A DNA stretch of 64,000 nucleotides from an uncultured Massilia sp. (GCF_913773735.1 NZ_CAJYEB010000022.1:62001-126000), one strand, 5' to 3'. Numbered from the stretch's first letter, positions 26,561 to 35,526 are shown. Made by a program: numbers and translations. Notes: generated from the letters alone by a model not told the origin.

Positions 26561-29470
26561 GCGCAGGGCGCCGGCGACCTGCTGCGGGTGCTGCAGCACG
26601 AACATGTCCTGAGCACGGCCCATCGGCCGCTGCGCCTGCGTCTCGCGCACGGCGCCGCGCCGGCCGACGACATCCTGCTGCCGCAGCGCGTGCAGGGCAG
26701 CGAGGCCGTCTGCGGCGGCATCGACTACCGGATCGCCTGCCTGGCGGCCAGCCCGGCGCTGCCGCTCAAGGAATTCATCGCGCTGCCGGCCGAGCTGCGC
26801 CTGGTCACCGACCGCGGCCAGCTGCGCAGCGTCTGCGGCCTCGTCACCGAGGCGCGCGCCGGCGATTCCGACGGCGGCCTCACGGCCTACGAACTGGTGC
26901 TGCGCGACGTCTTCGCCGTCATGGAAAAGCGCACCAACAGCCGCGTGTTCCGCTACCAGAACGAACTCGAGATCGTGCAGGTGCTGTGCGACGAGTGGCG
27001 CCACGCCAACGCGCTGCTGGCGGCCGCCTTCGAACTCGAACTCGACCCGCTGTTCGACATGCGCCAGTTCCCGCCGCGCGAACAGACGATGCAGTACAAC
27101 GAGTCCGACGCCGCGTTCGTGCGCCGCCTGCTGCGCCGGCGCGGCATCGCCTGGACCTTCCGGCCGGGCCGCAGCCGCGCCAGCGCCGTCGACCCGGCGC
27201 ACGACCGCACGCCGGCGCACACGCTGGTGCTGTTCAACGACCCGAACGGCCTGCCGCGCAATGCCGCGGGGACCGTGCGCTACCACCGCGACAGCGTCGC
27301 GGCCGGGCGCGACACCATCTCGTCCTGGACCGGCGCGCGGCGCCTGCAGCCGGGCGCCGTCACCCGCCACAGCTGGGACTACAAGCATCCCGACGGCGCC
27401 CAGTTCACGACGGCCGGCGCGCGCGGCGCCGCCGACCAGGGCACGGCCGGCAACCAGGTGGCCGCCACCCTCGACGACTACCTGGTCGAGATGCCCCATG
27501 CCGGCAACGACGCCGAGGACCACTGGCGCCTGGGCCAGGTGCGCATGCAGCGCCATGCGCTCGAATCGAAGTGCTTCCATGGCGAGGGCAACGTGCGCGA
27601 CTTCCGCGCCGGCGAGTATTTCACGCTGGACGGCCACCCCGAGATCGACCGGCACCCGGCGCCGGAGCGCGACTTCGTCATCACCGAACTGCAGGTGGCG
27701 GCCGACAACAACCTGCCGCGCGACCTCGATGCGCGCGCGCGCGGCTTGCTGCGCGCGCTGCCGGCCTGGCCGGCGGCACCGTCGGCGGCCATCCCGGCCG
27801 CCGGGGCGCCGGCCGCCGGGGCGCCGGCCGGGGAGGGCAGCGCGCGCGTGCAGGTCCGCTTCACGGCCGTGCGCCGCGGCATCCCGATCGTGCCCGCGTT
27901 CGATCCGCGCACGGACCTGCCCCATCCGCAGCTGCAAAGCGCGCTCGTGGTCGGCCCGCCGGGCGAGGAAGTGCATTGCGACGAGCTGGGCCGGGTCAAG
28001 ATCCGCTTCCCCGGCATGCGCGCGCACGACCATGGCCACGCGCACGGCGCCGGCGCGTCCGGTTCGGCATCCGATTCGGCCTGGGTGCGTGTCGCATCCA
28101 ACTGGGCCGGCAACGGCGCCGGCAGCCGCCACCAGTCCGGCGCGCTGGGCCTGCCGCGCGTCGGCACCGAGGTGCTGGTGGCCTTCCTGGGTGGCGATCC
28201 CGACCGGCCGATCGTCCTGGCCCAGCTCTACAACGGCCGCGCCAAGCCGCCGGCCTTCGCCGGCGCCGGCGAGCTGCCGGGCAACCGCTACCTGTCCGGC
28301 AGCCGCTCGCGCGAGATCAAGGGCGGACGCGGCAGCCAGCTGCGCTTCGACGACACGCCCGGCGAGATCAGCGCCCAGCTCGCCAGCGACCATGGCACGT
28401 CCGAACTCAACCTGGGCTGGCTGGCGCGGCCGCGCAGCGGCGGGACCGGCGCGCCGCGCGGGGAAGGGGCGGAACTGCGCAGCGACGGCGCCGTGGCGGT
28501 GCGCGGCGCCCAGGGCGTGCTGCTCAGCGCCGAGCCGAGCCCGCGCGCCGAGGGCGGCCAGCTGGACCGCGCCGGCCTGCTGGGCCTGGCCGAGCTCATG
28601 CAGGGCATCCTCGACGAGGTCGGCAAGCTGGCCGACGCGCATGCGGGGGAGCCGAAGGCCGGCGCACCGGCGGCCGGCGCTCCGGCGGCCGGCGCCGCGG
28701 CGGCAAGCGCCGCGGCCGAGCCGGCGGGCACGCGCCTGGCCGCGCTGGTCGAGCGCCTGCGGCGCTGGCACGCGGGCAGCAACGTGGCGGAAGGCCAGGC
28801 CGGCGGTGGCGAACCGGTGCTGGCCGCCACGGCGCCCGCCGGGATCATCGTGGCCAGCAGCGACAACCTGGCGCTGGGCGCGGCCAGCAAGGTCGACGTG
28901 GTCAGCGCCGGCGCGGCCGAGGTCAGCGCCGGCGGCAACCTGTTCCTGCGCGCGGCGCGCGGCGTCAGCATGTTCGCCCATGCGCTGGGGCTGAAACTGA
29001 CGGCGGCGCGCGGCGACATCGTGATCCACGCGCACCTGGGCAATATCCAGATCCGGTCGGCCGGCCGCATCAGCCTGATCGCGGCCGAGCGCATCGAATT
29101 CGACGCCCCGATGGTGCGGGTGAACGCGCCGGGTGCCCAGACCGACTGGGCCAACGGGGTCATCACGCAGCAAAGCAGCGGCAGGCAGGTGCACAAGGCG
29201 GCCGAGTTCGTGCAGCTGGGGCCGGGCGGCGCGGCGCCGGCCGGCGTCGACCTGCCGGTATCGCACCTGCACACCGACGAATACGTGGTGCTGGCGCACC
29301 AGCAGACCGGCCTGCCGGTGCCCAACCAGCGCTACCGGGCCACGCTGGAGGACGGGCGCGTCGTGACCGGGCGCACCGACGCCCAGGGCCGCACCTCCCT
29401 GCTGACCGGTGACATGATCGGCCAGGTCGGCATGGAATTCCTTCCCGACGACGACGCGCCGGCGCCCTGA
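26516..29470 (+). CDS. vgrG: Type VI secretion system spike protein VgrG with extended C-terminus
   Basis: A 984-residue VgrG, the trimeric tip of the type VI needle. The gp27-like region covers about 25-415 (PLRLRLAHG start, YNESDAAFVRRLLRRRGI in the middle). An Ala/Pro-rich linker (AAGAPAAGAPAG, about 422-440) separates it from the gp5-like OB region (GRVKIRFPGM, then WVRVASNWAGNGAG and LPRVGTEVLVAFLGGDPDRPIV). A DUF2345-type beta-prism segment follows, broken by a second Ala/Pro linker (about 713-735). The last about 70 residues (YVVLAHQQTGLPVPNQRYRATLEDGRVVTGRTDAQGRTSLL) look like a small beta-sandwich adaptor for cargo. GTG start with GAGGAGAG upstream. It heads a vgrG-lipase-immunity set; no other T6SS core gene is in the window. 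Confidence 0.92.
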   Translation: MDSVHGVDSVDGLHGAQGAGDLLRVLQHEHVLSTAHRPLRLRLAHGAAPADDILLPQRVQGSEAVCGGIDYRIACLAASPALPLKEFIALPAELRLVTDRGQLRSVCGLVTEARAGDSDGGLTAYELVLRDVFAVMEKRTNSRVFRYQNELEIVQVLCDEWRHANALLAAAFELELDPLFDMRQFPPREQTMQYNESDAAFVRRLLRRRGIAWTFRPGRSRASAVDPAHDRTPAHTLVLFNDPNGLPRNAAGTVRYHRDSVAAGRDTISSWTGARRLQPGAVTRHSWDYKHPDGAQFTTAGARGAADQGTAGNQVAATLDDYLVEMPHAGNDAEDHWRLGQVRMQRHALESKCFHGEGNVRDFRAGEYFTLDGHPEIDRHPAPERDFVITELQVAADNNLPRDLDARARGLLRALPAWPAAPSAAIPAAGAPAAGAPAGEGSARVQVRFTAVRRGIPIVPAFDPRTDLPHPQLQSALVVGPPGEEVHCDELGRVKIRFPGMRAHDHGHAHGAGASGSASDSAWVRVASNWAGNGAGSRHQSGALGLPRVGTEVLVAFLGGDPDRPIVLAQLYNGRAKPPAFAGAGELPGNRYLSGSRSREIKGGRGSQLRFDDTPGEISAQLASDHGTSELNLGWLARPRSGGTGAPRGEGAELRSDGAVAVRGAQGVLLSAEPSPRAEGGQLDRAGLLGLAELMQGILDEVGKLADAHAGEPKAGAPAAGAPAAGAAAASAAAEPAGTRLAALVERLRRWHAGSNVAEGQAGGGEPVLAATAPAGIIVASSDNLALGAASKVDVVSAGAAEVSAGGNLFLRAARGVSMFAHALGLKLTAARGDIVIHAHLGNIQIRSAGRISLIAAERIEFDAPMVRVNAPGAQTDWANGVITQQSSGRQVHKAAEFVQLGPGGAAPAGVDLPVSHLHTDEYVVLAHQQTGLPVPNQRYRATLEDGRVVTGRTDAQGRTSLLTGDMIGQVGMEFLPDDDAPAP

Positions 29471-29479
29471 ACCGGCGCC

Positions 29480-29503
29480 GACCACGACCACGACCACGAC
29501 CAC
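29480..29503 (+). repeat. (GACCAC)4 hexamer repeat between vgrG and lipase
   Basis: Four exact GACCAC copies lie in the 51-base spacer between vgrG and the lipase gene, just before the lipase ribosome binding site (GGAG, 29510-29513 region). Copy-number change would alter spacing but no frame. Confidence 0.75.
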
Positions 29504-29521
29504 GAGACCGGAGCGACGCGC

Positions 29522-31192
29522 ATGGCAGATCCGACCCGTCCCTTGCCCAACCTGATCCCGCAACCCGACGGCAGCTGGAGCGGCCGCACGGTGCTGACCC
29601 CGACCGCCTTCACCACCCGCGGCAAGTTCACGCTGCCGCCGTCGAAGGTGGTGCCGGTGATCGTCGTGCCGGGCATCATGGGAAGCAATCTGCGGGCGGC
29701 CACGAGTCCGAGCAAGCGGGCGAGCCGGGTACTGGACCCTGGCGCCGAGGCCTGGCGGGCGCCGAACGGGACATTCGAAGGGCTGTACGCGGCGCGTGTC
29801 TGGAAGGCCCGTGCCCCGGCGCTCAGGCAACAGATCCTCGATCCGGCCACGCTGGAAGTCGACGACCGCGGCGATATCCACCTGCCCCTGGAGGCGCGCA
29901 CGTATGGCATGTCGGAATCGGAAGTGCGCGAGCGCTGGTGGGGCGAAGTGCACTGGGATTCGTACGGCAACCTGCTGTACGGCCTGCATGTGGGCTTGAA
30001 CCATACCTTCGACATGGACCCGCTCGACAACGTGCGCGTGCTCTGCCGCCACTGGAAAGATGTCATCGCATGCGACCCCGCGCGCTGGGGCGTGAGAACG
30101 ATCGAGCGGCTTACCGAGCAGGAACTGGAACGGCACGCCGCCTTCCATTATCCCGTGTACGCCTGCGGGTACAACTGGCTCGAGTCCTGCGGCGCATCGG
30201 CCGTCCGCCTGCGCACGCGGATCGAACGCATCATCGCGTTCTGGCGCGAGCGCAAGCGCACGTGCGACCACGTGCTGCTGGTCACGCATTCCATGGGCGG
30301 TCTCGTCGCACGCGCCTGTGCCAAGGAGATCCCCGAGCGGATTCTGGGCATTGTCCACGGCGTGATGCCAGCGTTGGGGGCTCCCGTCTGCTACCGTCGA
30401 ATCGCCTGCGGCACGGAGACGTCGAGTCCGAGCAATGGCGCACTGGCCAACAAGGAGGCCGAGTGCATCGCCGACATCCTTGGCGAACGTCCGGAGGCGA
30501 CGATGGCGGTGATGGCGACCTCTCCGGGAGCACTGGAACTCCTCCCCAACCACCTGTATCCCCGTCCATGGTTGCACGTGCACACGGTCAGCCGCGTCAA
30601 CAACAAGGACGTACGACGGCACGTCGTGCAGCTCCCCGCCGGGAATCCCTACGACCTGTATCGCGACATGGACTCCTGGTACCGCCTCGTCGATCCGCGC
30701 ATGGCGGACCCCGCCGGCAAGTACCTGATGGGGGAGCCCGAGGTGCGAAGGGTCGTCCGGACGGCGATCGCCAGCGCGGAACGGTTCCATTGCCGGACGC
30801 TCGATACTTACTATCACCCGAACACGTATGCCTTCTACGGCGCCGATCCCGGGCAAATGGCTTTCGCAAGCGTGCACTGGATCGGCCGCGACCCGGGTGA
30901 CGGGACCGTATTCACCGAGGCGAACCTGAAGGCGGCATCCTGGCTCGGCTATGCGGCCGCGGGTGGCCGGCGGGTGCGGGTCGAAGGGCGCACCAATCTG
31001 CAACTGGTGCCGGCAGGGCAGGATGCGGCGGGCGACGGCACCGTACCGCATCAATCGGGTGCCGGTCCACGGCCACGGGTCAAGCAGCTTTTCGAGATGC
31101 GCGGAATCGACCACCAGGGCGCCTTCAACCAGGAAGCCGTGCTGCTGTTGATCCAGCATCTCGTCGCCAAGATCGTCCAGAAGCTGCCATGA
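29522..31192 (+). CDS. Type VI lipase effector candidate, LCAT/PGAP1-like alpha/beta hydrolase (Tle4-like)
   Basis: A 556-residue esterase/lipase. The family marks are PVIVVPGIMGSNLR near residue 45, the nucleophile elbow THSMGG (GxSxG-type Ser near 260), GDGTVP with the likely catalytic Asp near 508, and DHQGAF with the likely catalytic His near 528. There is no signal peptide, as expected for cargo loaded on VgrG. It lies directly after vgrG and before a Tli4-like immunity gene, which supports a phospholipase effector of the Tle class, most like Tle4; the subfamily is inferred from the partner. Sampled 60-base lines are 63-67% GC against about 75-82% in vgrG and comEC, suggesting separate acquisition. 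It ends in an ATGA overlap with a small ORF. Confidence 0.85.
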   Translation: MADPTRPLPNLIPQPDGSWSGRTVLTPTAFTTRGKFTLPPSKVVPVIVVPGIMGSNLRAATSPSKRASRVLDPGAEAWRAPNGTFEGLYAARVWKARAPALRQQILDPATLEVDDRGDIHLPLEARTYGMSESEVRERWWGEVHWDSYGNLLYGLHVGLNHTFDMDPLDNVRVLCRHWKDVIACDPARWGVRTIERLTEQELERHAAFHYPVYACGYNWLESCGASAVRLRTRIERIIAFWRERKRTCDHVLLVTHSMGGLVARACAKEIPERILGIVHGVMPALGAPVCYRRIACGTETSSPSNGALANKEAECIADILGERPEATMAVMATSPGALELLPNHLYPRPWLHVHTVSRVNNKDVRRHVVQLPAGNPYDLYRDMDSWYRLVDPRMADPAGKYLMGEPEVRRVVRTAIASAERFHCRTLDTYYHPNTYAFYGADPGQMAFASVHWIGRDPGDGTVFTEANLKAASWLGYAAAGGRRVRVEGRTNLQLVPAGQDAAGDGTVPHQSGAGPRPRVKQLFEMRGIDHQGAFNQEAVLLLIQHLVAKIVQKLP

Positions 31193-31341
31193 AGCGCGCG
31201 CGCGACGCAGGGCGACGCAGCCTGCTGCTGGTCGCGGGTGCGCTCGCCGCAGGCGGGCCAGTCGGGTCACCGTCGGACGACGACGCATCGCTGGCCCCAT
31301 GGGCAGCCATCCCGTCCCGTAGCCGGATGCGCCAGCCATGA
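31189..31341 (+). CDS. 50-residue ORF coupled on both sides
   Basis: Its ATG overlaps the lipase stop (ATGA at 31189-31192) and its stop overlaps the ATG of the immunity gene (ATGA at 31338-31341). The product starts MKRARDAGRRSLLLVAGALAAG, a positively charged end and a short hydrophobic run like a signal peptide, followed by a polar tail of about 25 residues. It may be a small exported or membrane peptide, a relay that couples translation from effector to immunity, or the remnant of a longer immunity gene. I recognise no family. Confidence 0.5.
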   Translation: MKRARDAGRRSLLLVAGALAAGGPVGSPSDDDASLAPWAAIPSRSRMRQP

Positions 31342-33068
31342 CGCGGACCAGGAAGATAAGGTGGCGGGAACGCGTCGTTCTCCTGGCAGCCCTGGCTTGT
31401 GCGGCAACCTGGGCCGCCGGCCAGTTCCGCAGCATACGGGACAGATCTGAGGTGGCGAACATGACGGAAAACATGAAGACAGTATGCGTCGGACGCTTCC
31501 TCGTCGACGTGCCGGCCAACGCAGACATCCGGTTGTCCCACGAGCGCGTGGCCGGATTCGAGATCGACACCGTCGAGGAAAACGAAGCCGCGTTCAGGCA
31601 ACGTATCGCGGCGCGCGAATCCGATATCGGCGCCCGCGGCCCTGCCACCGACGGCACGGGCGGCATGGTCGAGGCGCGCGACCTGCGCATTGCGGGGATG
31701 ACCGGACGTACCTTCATGTACGGCTTGAATCGCGGCTACACGATGAAGGGCGACCAGCGCATCGACGATGAGTACGTCTCGGTGGAGGTGCACGGCCACA
31801 TCGGTGGCCTCAGCTTTTCCCTGTCCGCGAAGTATGGCGACGAAGACCGGGCGCGGCTGGGGGAAGCCATGATGGCGCGCCTGCGCCTGCGCGCCGCGGA
31901 CGAGATCCCGCCCGACGCCGGCTTTTGCATCTGGCGGGCGATCTTCGTCGAGCCGCTGCCGGTCAGCAAGGCCGAACACGTCGCCCTGCATGTCGGCCTG
32001 CCGGCGCATCCCGACGTGGCCCTGACGTTCGCCAGCATGCCCGGCGGCGGCACGACCCCGGATCTCCTGCAGCGCATCGCCGACATCGATGCCGACGCCA
32101 GCGCGGACGAATTGCTGCGCGTGACCAAGTTGCGGATCGGAAAGCGCAGCATCAACGGCCTGCCCGGCGACGAAGTGCTCGAGCGGATGCGTGAGCTGAA
32201 CTTCGCCACGACGTACGCGTTCATGTGGGAGACGCAGGGGGTGGCGGGCGACCCCGTGAAACCCTTCCTCTCCCTCGAACTGCAGGGCGGGATGAGCCCG
32301 CGGTCCGGCGGCAAGCCGGTCGACACCAGCCTGCACGAAGATGCCGTACTCGCGTTATGGGACAGGATCTCTTCCAGCATCCGTGTGCGGCCGTCCGGCC
32401 CGCCGTCCGTCCCTCCCTCCGAGCCGGAACCGCCGTCGCCCGCACTGGGCACCACCGCGCGGGCGGGCGAGCCCTGTCCCCATTCGGGATGGTGGCGCTG
32501 CAACGATGGCGGCCCGGGCCTCGACGTACAGGGCGGCGCGGTCCAGTACGTCCGCAAGGGCGAGCCGCTGCCGCAGGCGTTGTTGCTGCCGCGGCCGACG
32601 GTGTGGCAGAAATTGCGCGGCATTCAGCCGAGTATCGAACCGGCGCAGCCGAGCATCTGGAAGCTGGTCGACAAGCGCCAGCGGCCGCGTACGCCAGCAG
32701 TCGTCGCGCTGGCGCCTGCGGTGCCGGGCGGGGGCGTGCCGGACGAGGAGGCCGGACGCGGCCGCGCGGCCGCCGTCGGCGACTGCAACCGCACGGGCGA
32801 GGCCTGCCCGGCGAGCGGCTGGTGGCGCTGCGAGGAAGCGCATGCCCTCGACGGTGCGCGCTGGTTCCCGCGCGGCAGCCTGCTGCCGGCGGCGACGTTC
32901 CTCGTGCCGCGCGGCCTGTTTGGCGGCGCGGCCGGACCGGATGTGATCCAGCGGCGCAGCGCATGGCGCTTGATGCGCCTGGCCGCCGCCGACACCGTGA
33001 CCTTGCCGTCGAGGCAAGCGCAGGACGATGCGGACCCGACGCCAGCCGGGCCGACGACACCGGCATGA
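31338..33068 (+). CDS. Tli4-like type VI immunity protein with two C-terminal Cys-Trp modules
   Basis: A 576-residue protein with an N-terminal membrane anchor or signal (VVLLAALACAATWAAG, about 13-28) and then a Tli4-family body (VCVGRFLVDVPANADIRLSHERVAGFEI; paired N- and C-terminal Tli4 domains to about 355), as in the periplasmic immunity protein of Tle4 lipases. After a Pro-rich linker come two copies of a module that starts GExCPxSGWWRC (near 375 and 487) and ends in a PRxxW.../RRSAWRLM strand. The Cys pairs could form disulfides in the periplasm. It would protect the cell's own envelope from the lipase. The comEC ATG follows seven bases after its stop. Confidence 0.8.
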   Translation: MTRTRKIRWRERVVLLAALACAATWAAGQFRSIRDRSEVANMTENMKTVCVGRFLVDVPANADIRLSHERVAGFEIDTVEENEAAFRQRIAARESDIGARGPATDGTGGMVEARDLRIAGMTGRTFMYGLNRGYTMKGDQRIDDEYVSVEVHGHIGGLSFSLSAKYGDEDRARLGEAMMARLRLRAADEIPPDAGFCIWRAIFVEPLPVSKAEHVALHVGLPAHPDVALTFASMPGGGTTPDLLQRIADIDADASADELLRVTKLRIGKRSINGLPGDEVLERMRELNFATTYAFMWETQGVAGDPVKPFLSLELQGGMSPRSGGKPVDTSLHEDAVLALWDRISSSIRVRPSGPPSVPPSEPEPPSPALGTTARAGEPCPHSGWWRCNDGGPGLDVQGGAVQYVRKGEPLPQALLLPRPTVWQKLRGIQPSIEPAQPSIWKLVDKRQRPRTPAVVALAPAVPGGGVPDEEAGRGRAAAVGDCNRTGEACPASGWWRCEEAHALDGARWFPRGSLLPAATFLVPRGLFGGAAGPDVIQRRSAWRLMRLAAADTVTLPSRQAQDDADPTPAGPTTPA

Positions 33069-33075
33069 TCCACCG

Positions 33076-35496
33076 ATGCGCACGGCAATCCTCGGCTTCG
33101 TCGCCGGCGCATTCTGGCTCCAGCACGCCGCAACCCTGCCGCCGGCCTGGCTGCTCGCGCTCGCGCTGCCCTGGTGCGTGGCGATGGCGCTCGCCGGGCG
33201 CGGCGCCGCGCGCCTCCGCCACGGCGACGCTCGGGGCCTCGTGCGCGTCGCCAGCGCCGCCCTGGCCGGGCTGGCGCTCGGCTATGCCTGGGCCGCCATC
33301 CTCGCGCATGCCGCGCTAGCGCCCCAATTGGACCGGAAGGACGAGGGCCGCGACCTCGACGTCGTCGGCACCGTCGCCAGCCTGCCGTACCGCTTCGACG
33401 GCGGCGTGCGCTTCCACTTCGCCGTCGAGACGAGCCTGGCGGCCGATGCGCGGGTGCCGCCGCTCGTCGCGCTGTCCTGGTACGCCGGCCGCGACGGCGC
33501 CGCGGCGCCACCGGCGCTGCTGCCCGGCCAGCGCTGGCGCCTCGCGGTGCGCCTGCAGCGGCCGCACGGCAACGCCAACCCGGGCGGCTTCGACTACGAG
33601 GCCTGGCTGCTGGGGCAGGGCGTGCGCGCCACCGGCCACGTCCGCACCCGTGGCCCGAACCGCCTGCTCGATGCCTTCGTGGCCAGCGCGCCGGCCGTGG
33701 TCGAGCGCTGCCGCGCGCTGCTGCGCGCGCGCATCCTGGCGGCGCTGGATGGACGGGACTACGCCGGCGTGATCGTGGCGCTGGTGATCGGCGACCAGCG
33801 CGGCATCGACCAGGCGGACTGGCAGGTGTTCAACCGCACCGGCATCGGCCACCTGGTGTCGATCTCGGGCCTGCACATCACGATGATCGCCGCGCTGGCG
33901 GCCATGGGCGCGTCGGCGCTGTGGCGCCGTTCCTTCTTTACCGACGCGCAGCTACCGTTGCTGCTGCCCGCGCACAAGGTGGCGGCGCTGGCCGGCGCCG
34001 CCGTGGCGCTGCTGTACGTGCTGCTGGCCGGCTTCGGCGTGCCGGCGCAGCGCACGCTGTACATGCTGGCGGTCGTCGCGCTGGCGCTGTGGCTCGGGCG
34101 CCTGAGCGCCGTCACGCACGTGTTGTGCACGGCGCTGTTCCTCGTCGTCCTGCGCGACCCGTGGGCGGTGCTGTGGCCCGGCTTCTGGCTGTCGTTCGGC
34201 GCGGTGGCGGCGATCCTGTTCGCCGGCCACGGACGCATCGCGATGCGCGTGCCCGGCCGCCAGCCGCTGCGCGCCGCGCTGCTGGCGGCCGGACGCACGC
34301 AGTGGGCCGTGACGCTGGGCCTGGTGCCGCTGACGATGCTGCTGTTCGGCCAGGTGTCGCTGGTGGCGCCGCTGGCGAATGCCTTCGCGATCCCGCTGGT
34401 CAGCTTCGTGGTGACGCCGCTGGCGCTGGCCGGCAGCATGGCCCCGGCGCCGCTGTGCGGCTGGATGCTGCAGCTGGCGCACGCCTGCGTGGCCCTGCTG
34501 GCGTGGGCGCTGGACGAGCTGGCGGCGCTGCCGGTGGCGGTCTGGCGCGCGCCCGCGCCGCCGGCCTGGGCCTTCCTGCTGGCGCTGGGCGGCACCGCCT
34601 GGCTGCTGATGCCGCGCGGCTGGCCGCTGCGCTGGACCGGCGCGCTGGCCTGGCTGCCGCTGCTGGCGGCGCTGCCGGACCGTCCGGCGCCGGGGACGTT
34701 CCGGGTGACGGCCTTCGACGTCGGCCAGGGCATGGCGCTGCTGGTCGAGACGCCCGGCCACCGCCTGCTGTACGACACCGGCCCGGCCTATGCGCCCGGC
34801 GCCGACGCCGGCAGCCGCGTGATCCTGCCTTACCTGCGCATGCGCGGCATCGCGGCGCTGGACGGCGTCGTCGTCAGCCACGCCGACACCGACCATGCCG
34901 GCGGTGCGCTGGCCGTGCTGGGCGAGATCGACAGCGCCTGGGTGGCGTCCTCGCTGGCGGACGCGCATCCGGTCGCGCGCGCGGCGCGGCGCCACCTGCG
35001 CTGCGCCGCCGGCCAGCGCTGGGCGTGGGACGGCATCCGCTTCGAGATGCTGCATCCGGCGCCGGACGCCTACGCCGGCGCCGCGGGCCCGGGCAAGGCC
35101 AATGCGCTGAGCTGCGTGCTGCGCGTGTCGAACGGCCGGCGCGCGATGCTGCTGGCCGGCGACATCGAGGCGGCCCAGGAAGCGCGCCTGCTGGCGGCGG
35201 GCGCCGCGCTGCGCGCCGACGTGCTGCTGGCGCCGCACCACGGCAGCGGCACCTCGTCGACCCCGGCCTTCCTGCAGGCGGTGCGGCCGTCGATCGGCAT
35301 CTTCCAGGTGGGCTACCGCAACCGCTACCGCCATCCGAAGGCGGAGGTCTACGCGCGCTACGGCGCGCTGGGCATCGCGCGCTGGCGCACCGACGAGGCG
35401 GGCGCGCTGCGCATCGAGGCGGGCGCCGCGCCGGACGGCGGCATCGTGGTGCGGTCGTGGCGCCACGACGCGCCGCGCTACTGGCATGGCCGCTGA
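33076..35496 (+). CDS. comEC: DNA uptake channel protein ComEC/Rec2
   Basis: An 806-residue inner-membrane protein that moves single-stranded DNA into the cytoplasm during transformation. It has N-terminal helices, an OB-like domain (about 90-200), the competence-domain helix bundle (about 220-500, with DWQVFNRTGIGHLVSISGLHITMIAALAA) and a C-terminal metallo-beta-lactamase domain (DVGQGMALLVE; VSHADTDHAGGA; LAPHHGSGTSS). The ATG at 33076 is set by family starts; no good ribosome binding site is visible. It lies seven bases after the immunity gene, so the type VI cassette may drive its expression. Histidine ligands appear largely intact (SHADTDHAGG), though the classical HxHxDH is changed. Confidence 0.93.
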   Translation: MRTAILGFVAGAFWLQHAATLPPAWLLALALPWCVAMALAGRGAARLRHGDARGLVRVASAALAGLALGYAWAAILAHAALAPQLDRKDEGRDLDVVGTVASLPYRFDGGVRFHFAVETSLAADARVPPLVALSWYAGRDGAAAPPALLPGQRWRLAVRLQRPHGNANPGGFDYEAWLLGQGVRATGHVRTRGPNRLLDAFVASAPAVVERCRALLRARILAALDGRDYAGVIVALVIGDQRGIDQADWQVFNRTGIGHLVSISGLHITMIAALAAMGASALWRRSFFTDAQLPLLLPAHKVAALAGAAVALLYVLLAGFGVPAQRTLYMLAVVALALWLGRLSAVTHVLCTALFLVVLRDPWAVLWPGFWLSFGAVAAILFAGHGRIAMRVPGRQPLRAALLAAGRTQWAVTLGLVPLTMLLFGQVSLVAPLANAFAIPLVSFVVTPLALAGSMAPAPLCGWMLQLAHACVALLAWALDELAALPVAVWRAPAPPAWAFLLALGGTAWLLMPRGWPLRWTGALAWLPLLAALPDRPAPGTFRVTAFDVGQGMALLVETPGHRLLYDTGPAYAPGADAGSRVILPYLRMRGIAALDGVVVSHADTDHAGGALAVLGEIDSAWVASSLADAHPVARAARRHLRCAAGQRWAWDGIRFEMLHPAPDAYAGAAGPGKANALSCVLRVSNGRRAMLLAGDIEAAQEARLLAAGAALRADVLLAPHHGSGTSSTPAFLQAVRPSIGIFQVGYRNRYRHPKAEVYARYGALGIARWRTDEAGALRIEAGAAPDGGIVVRSWRHDAPRYWHGR

Positions 35497-35526
35497 ACGC
35501 GCCGGGTGCGTGCGCCGGCCGGGCGC

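Noticed and set aside
25901..31717. Minus-strand open frame of more than 1900 codons across vgrG and the lipase
   Set aside because: It covers tatD, vgrG and lipase in antisense and shows only repetitive Arg/Ala/Gly/His composition; the plus-strand genes have clear domains and ribosome binding sites.
26336..33075. A transposon or integron carrying the type VI cassette
   Set aside because: No transposase, integrase, terminal inverted repeat or target-site duplication could be found at either edge; only GC palindromes after tatD.
33076..35496. comEC as a broken gene because of the inserted cassette
   Set aside because: The frame is complete from a plausible ATG with all domains; the cassette ends before it.
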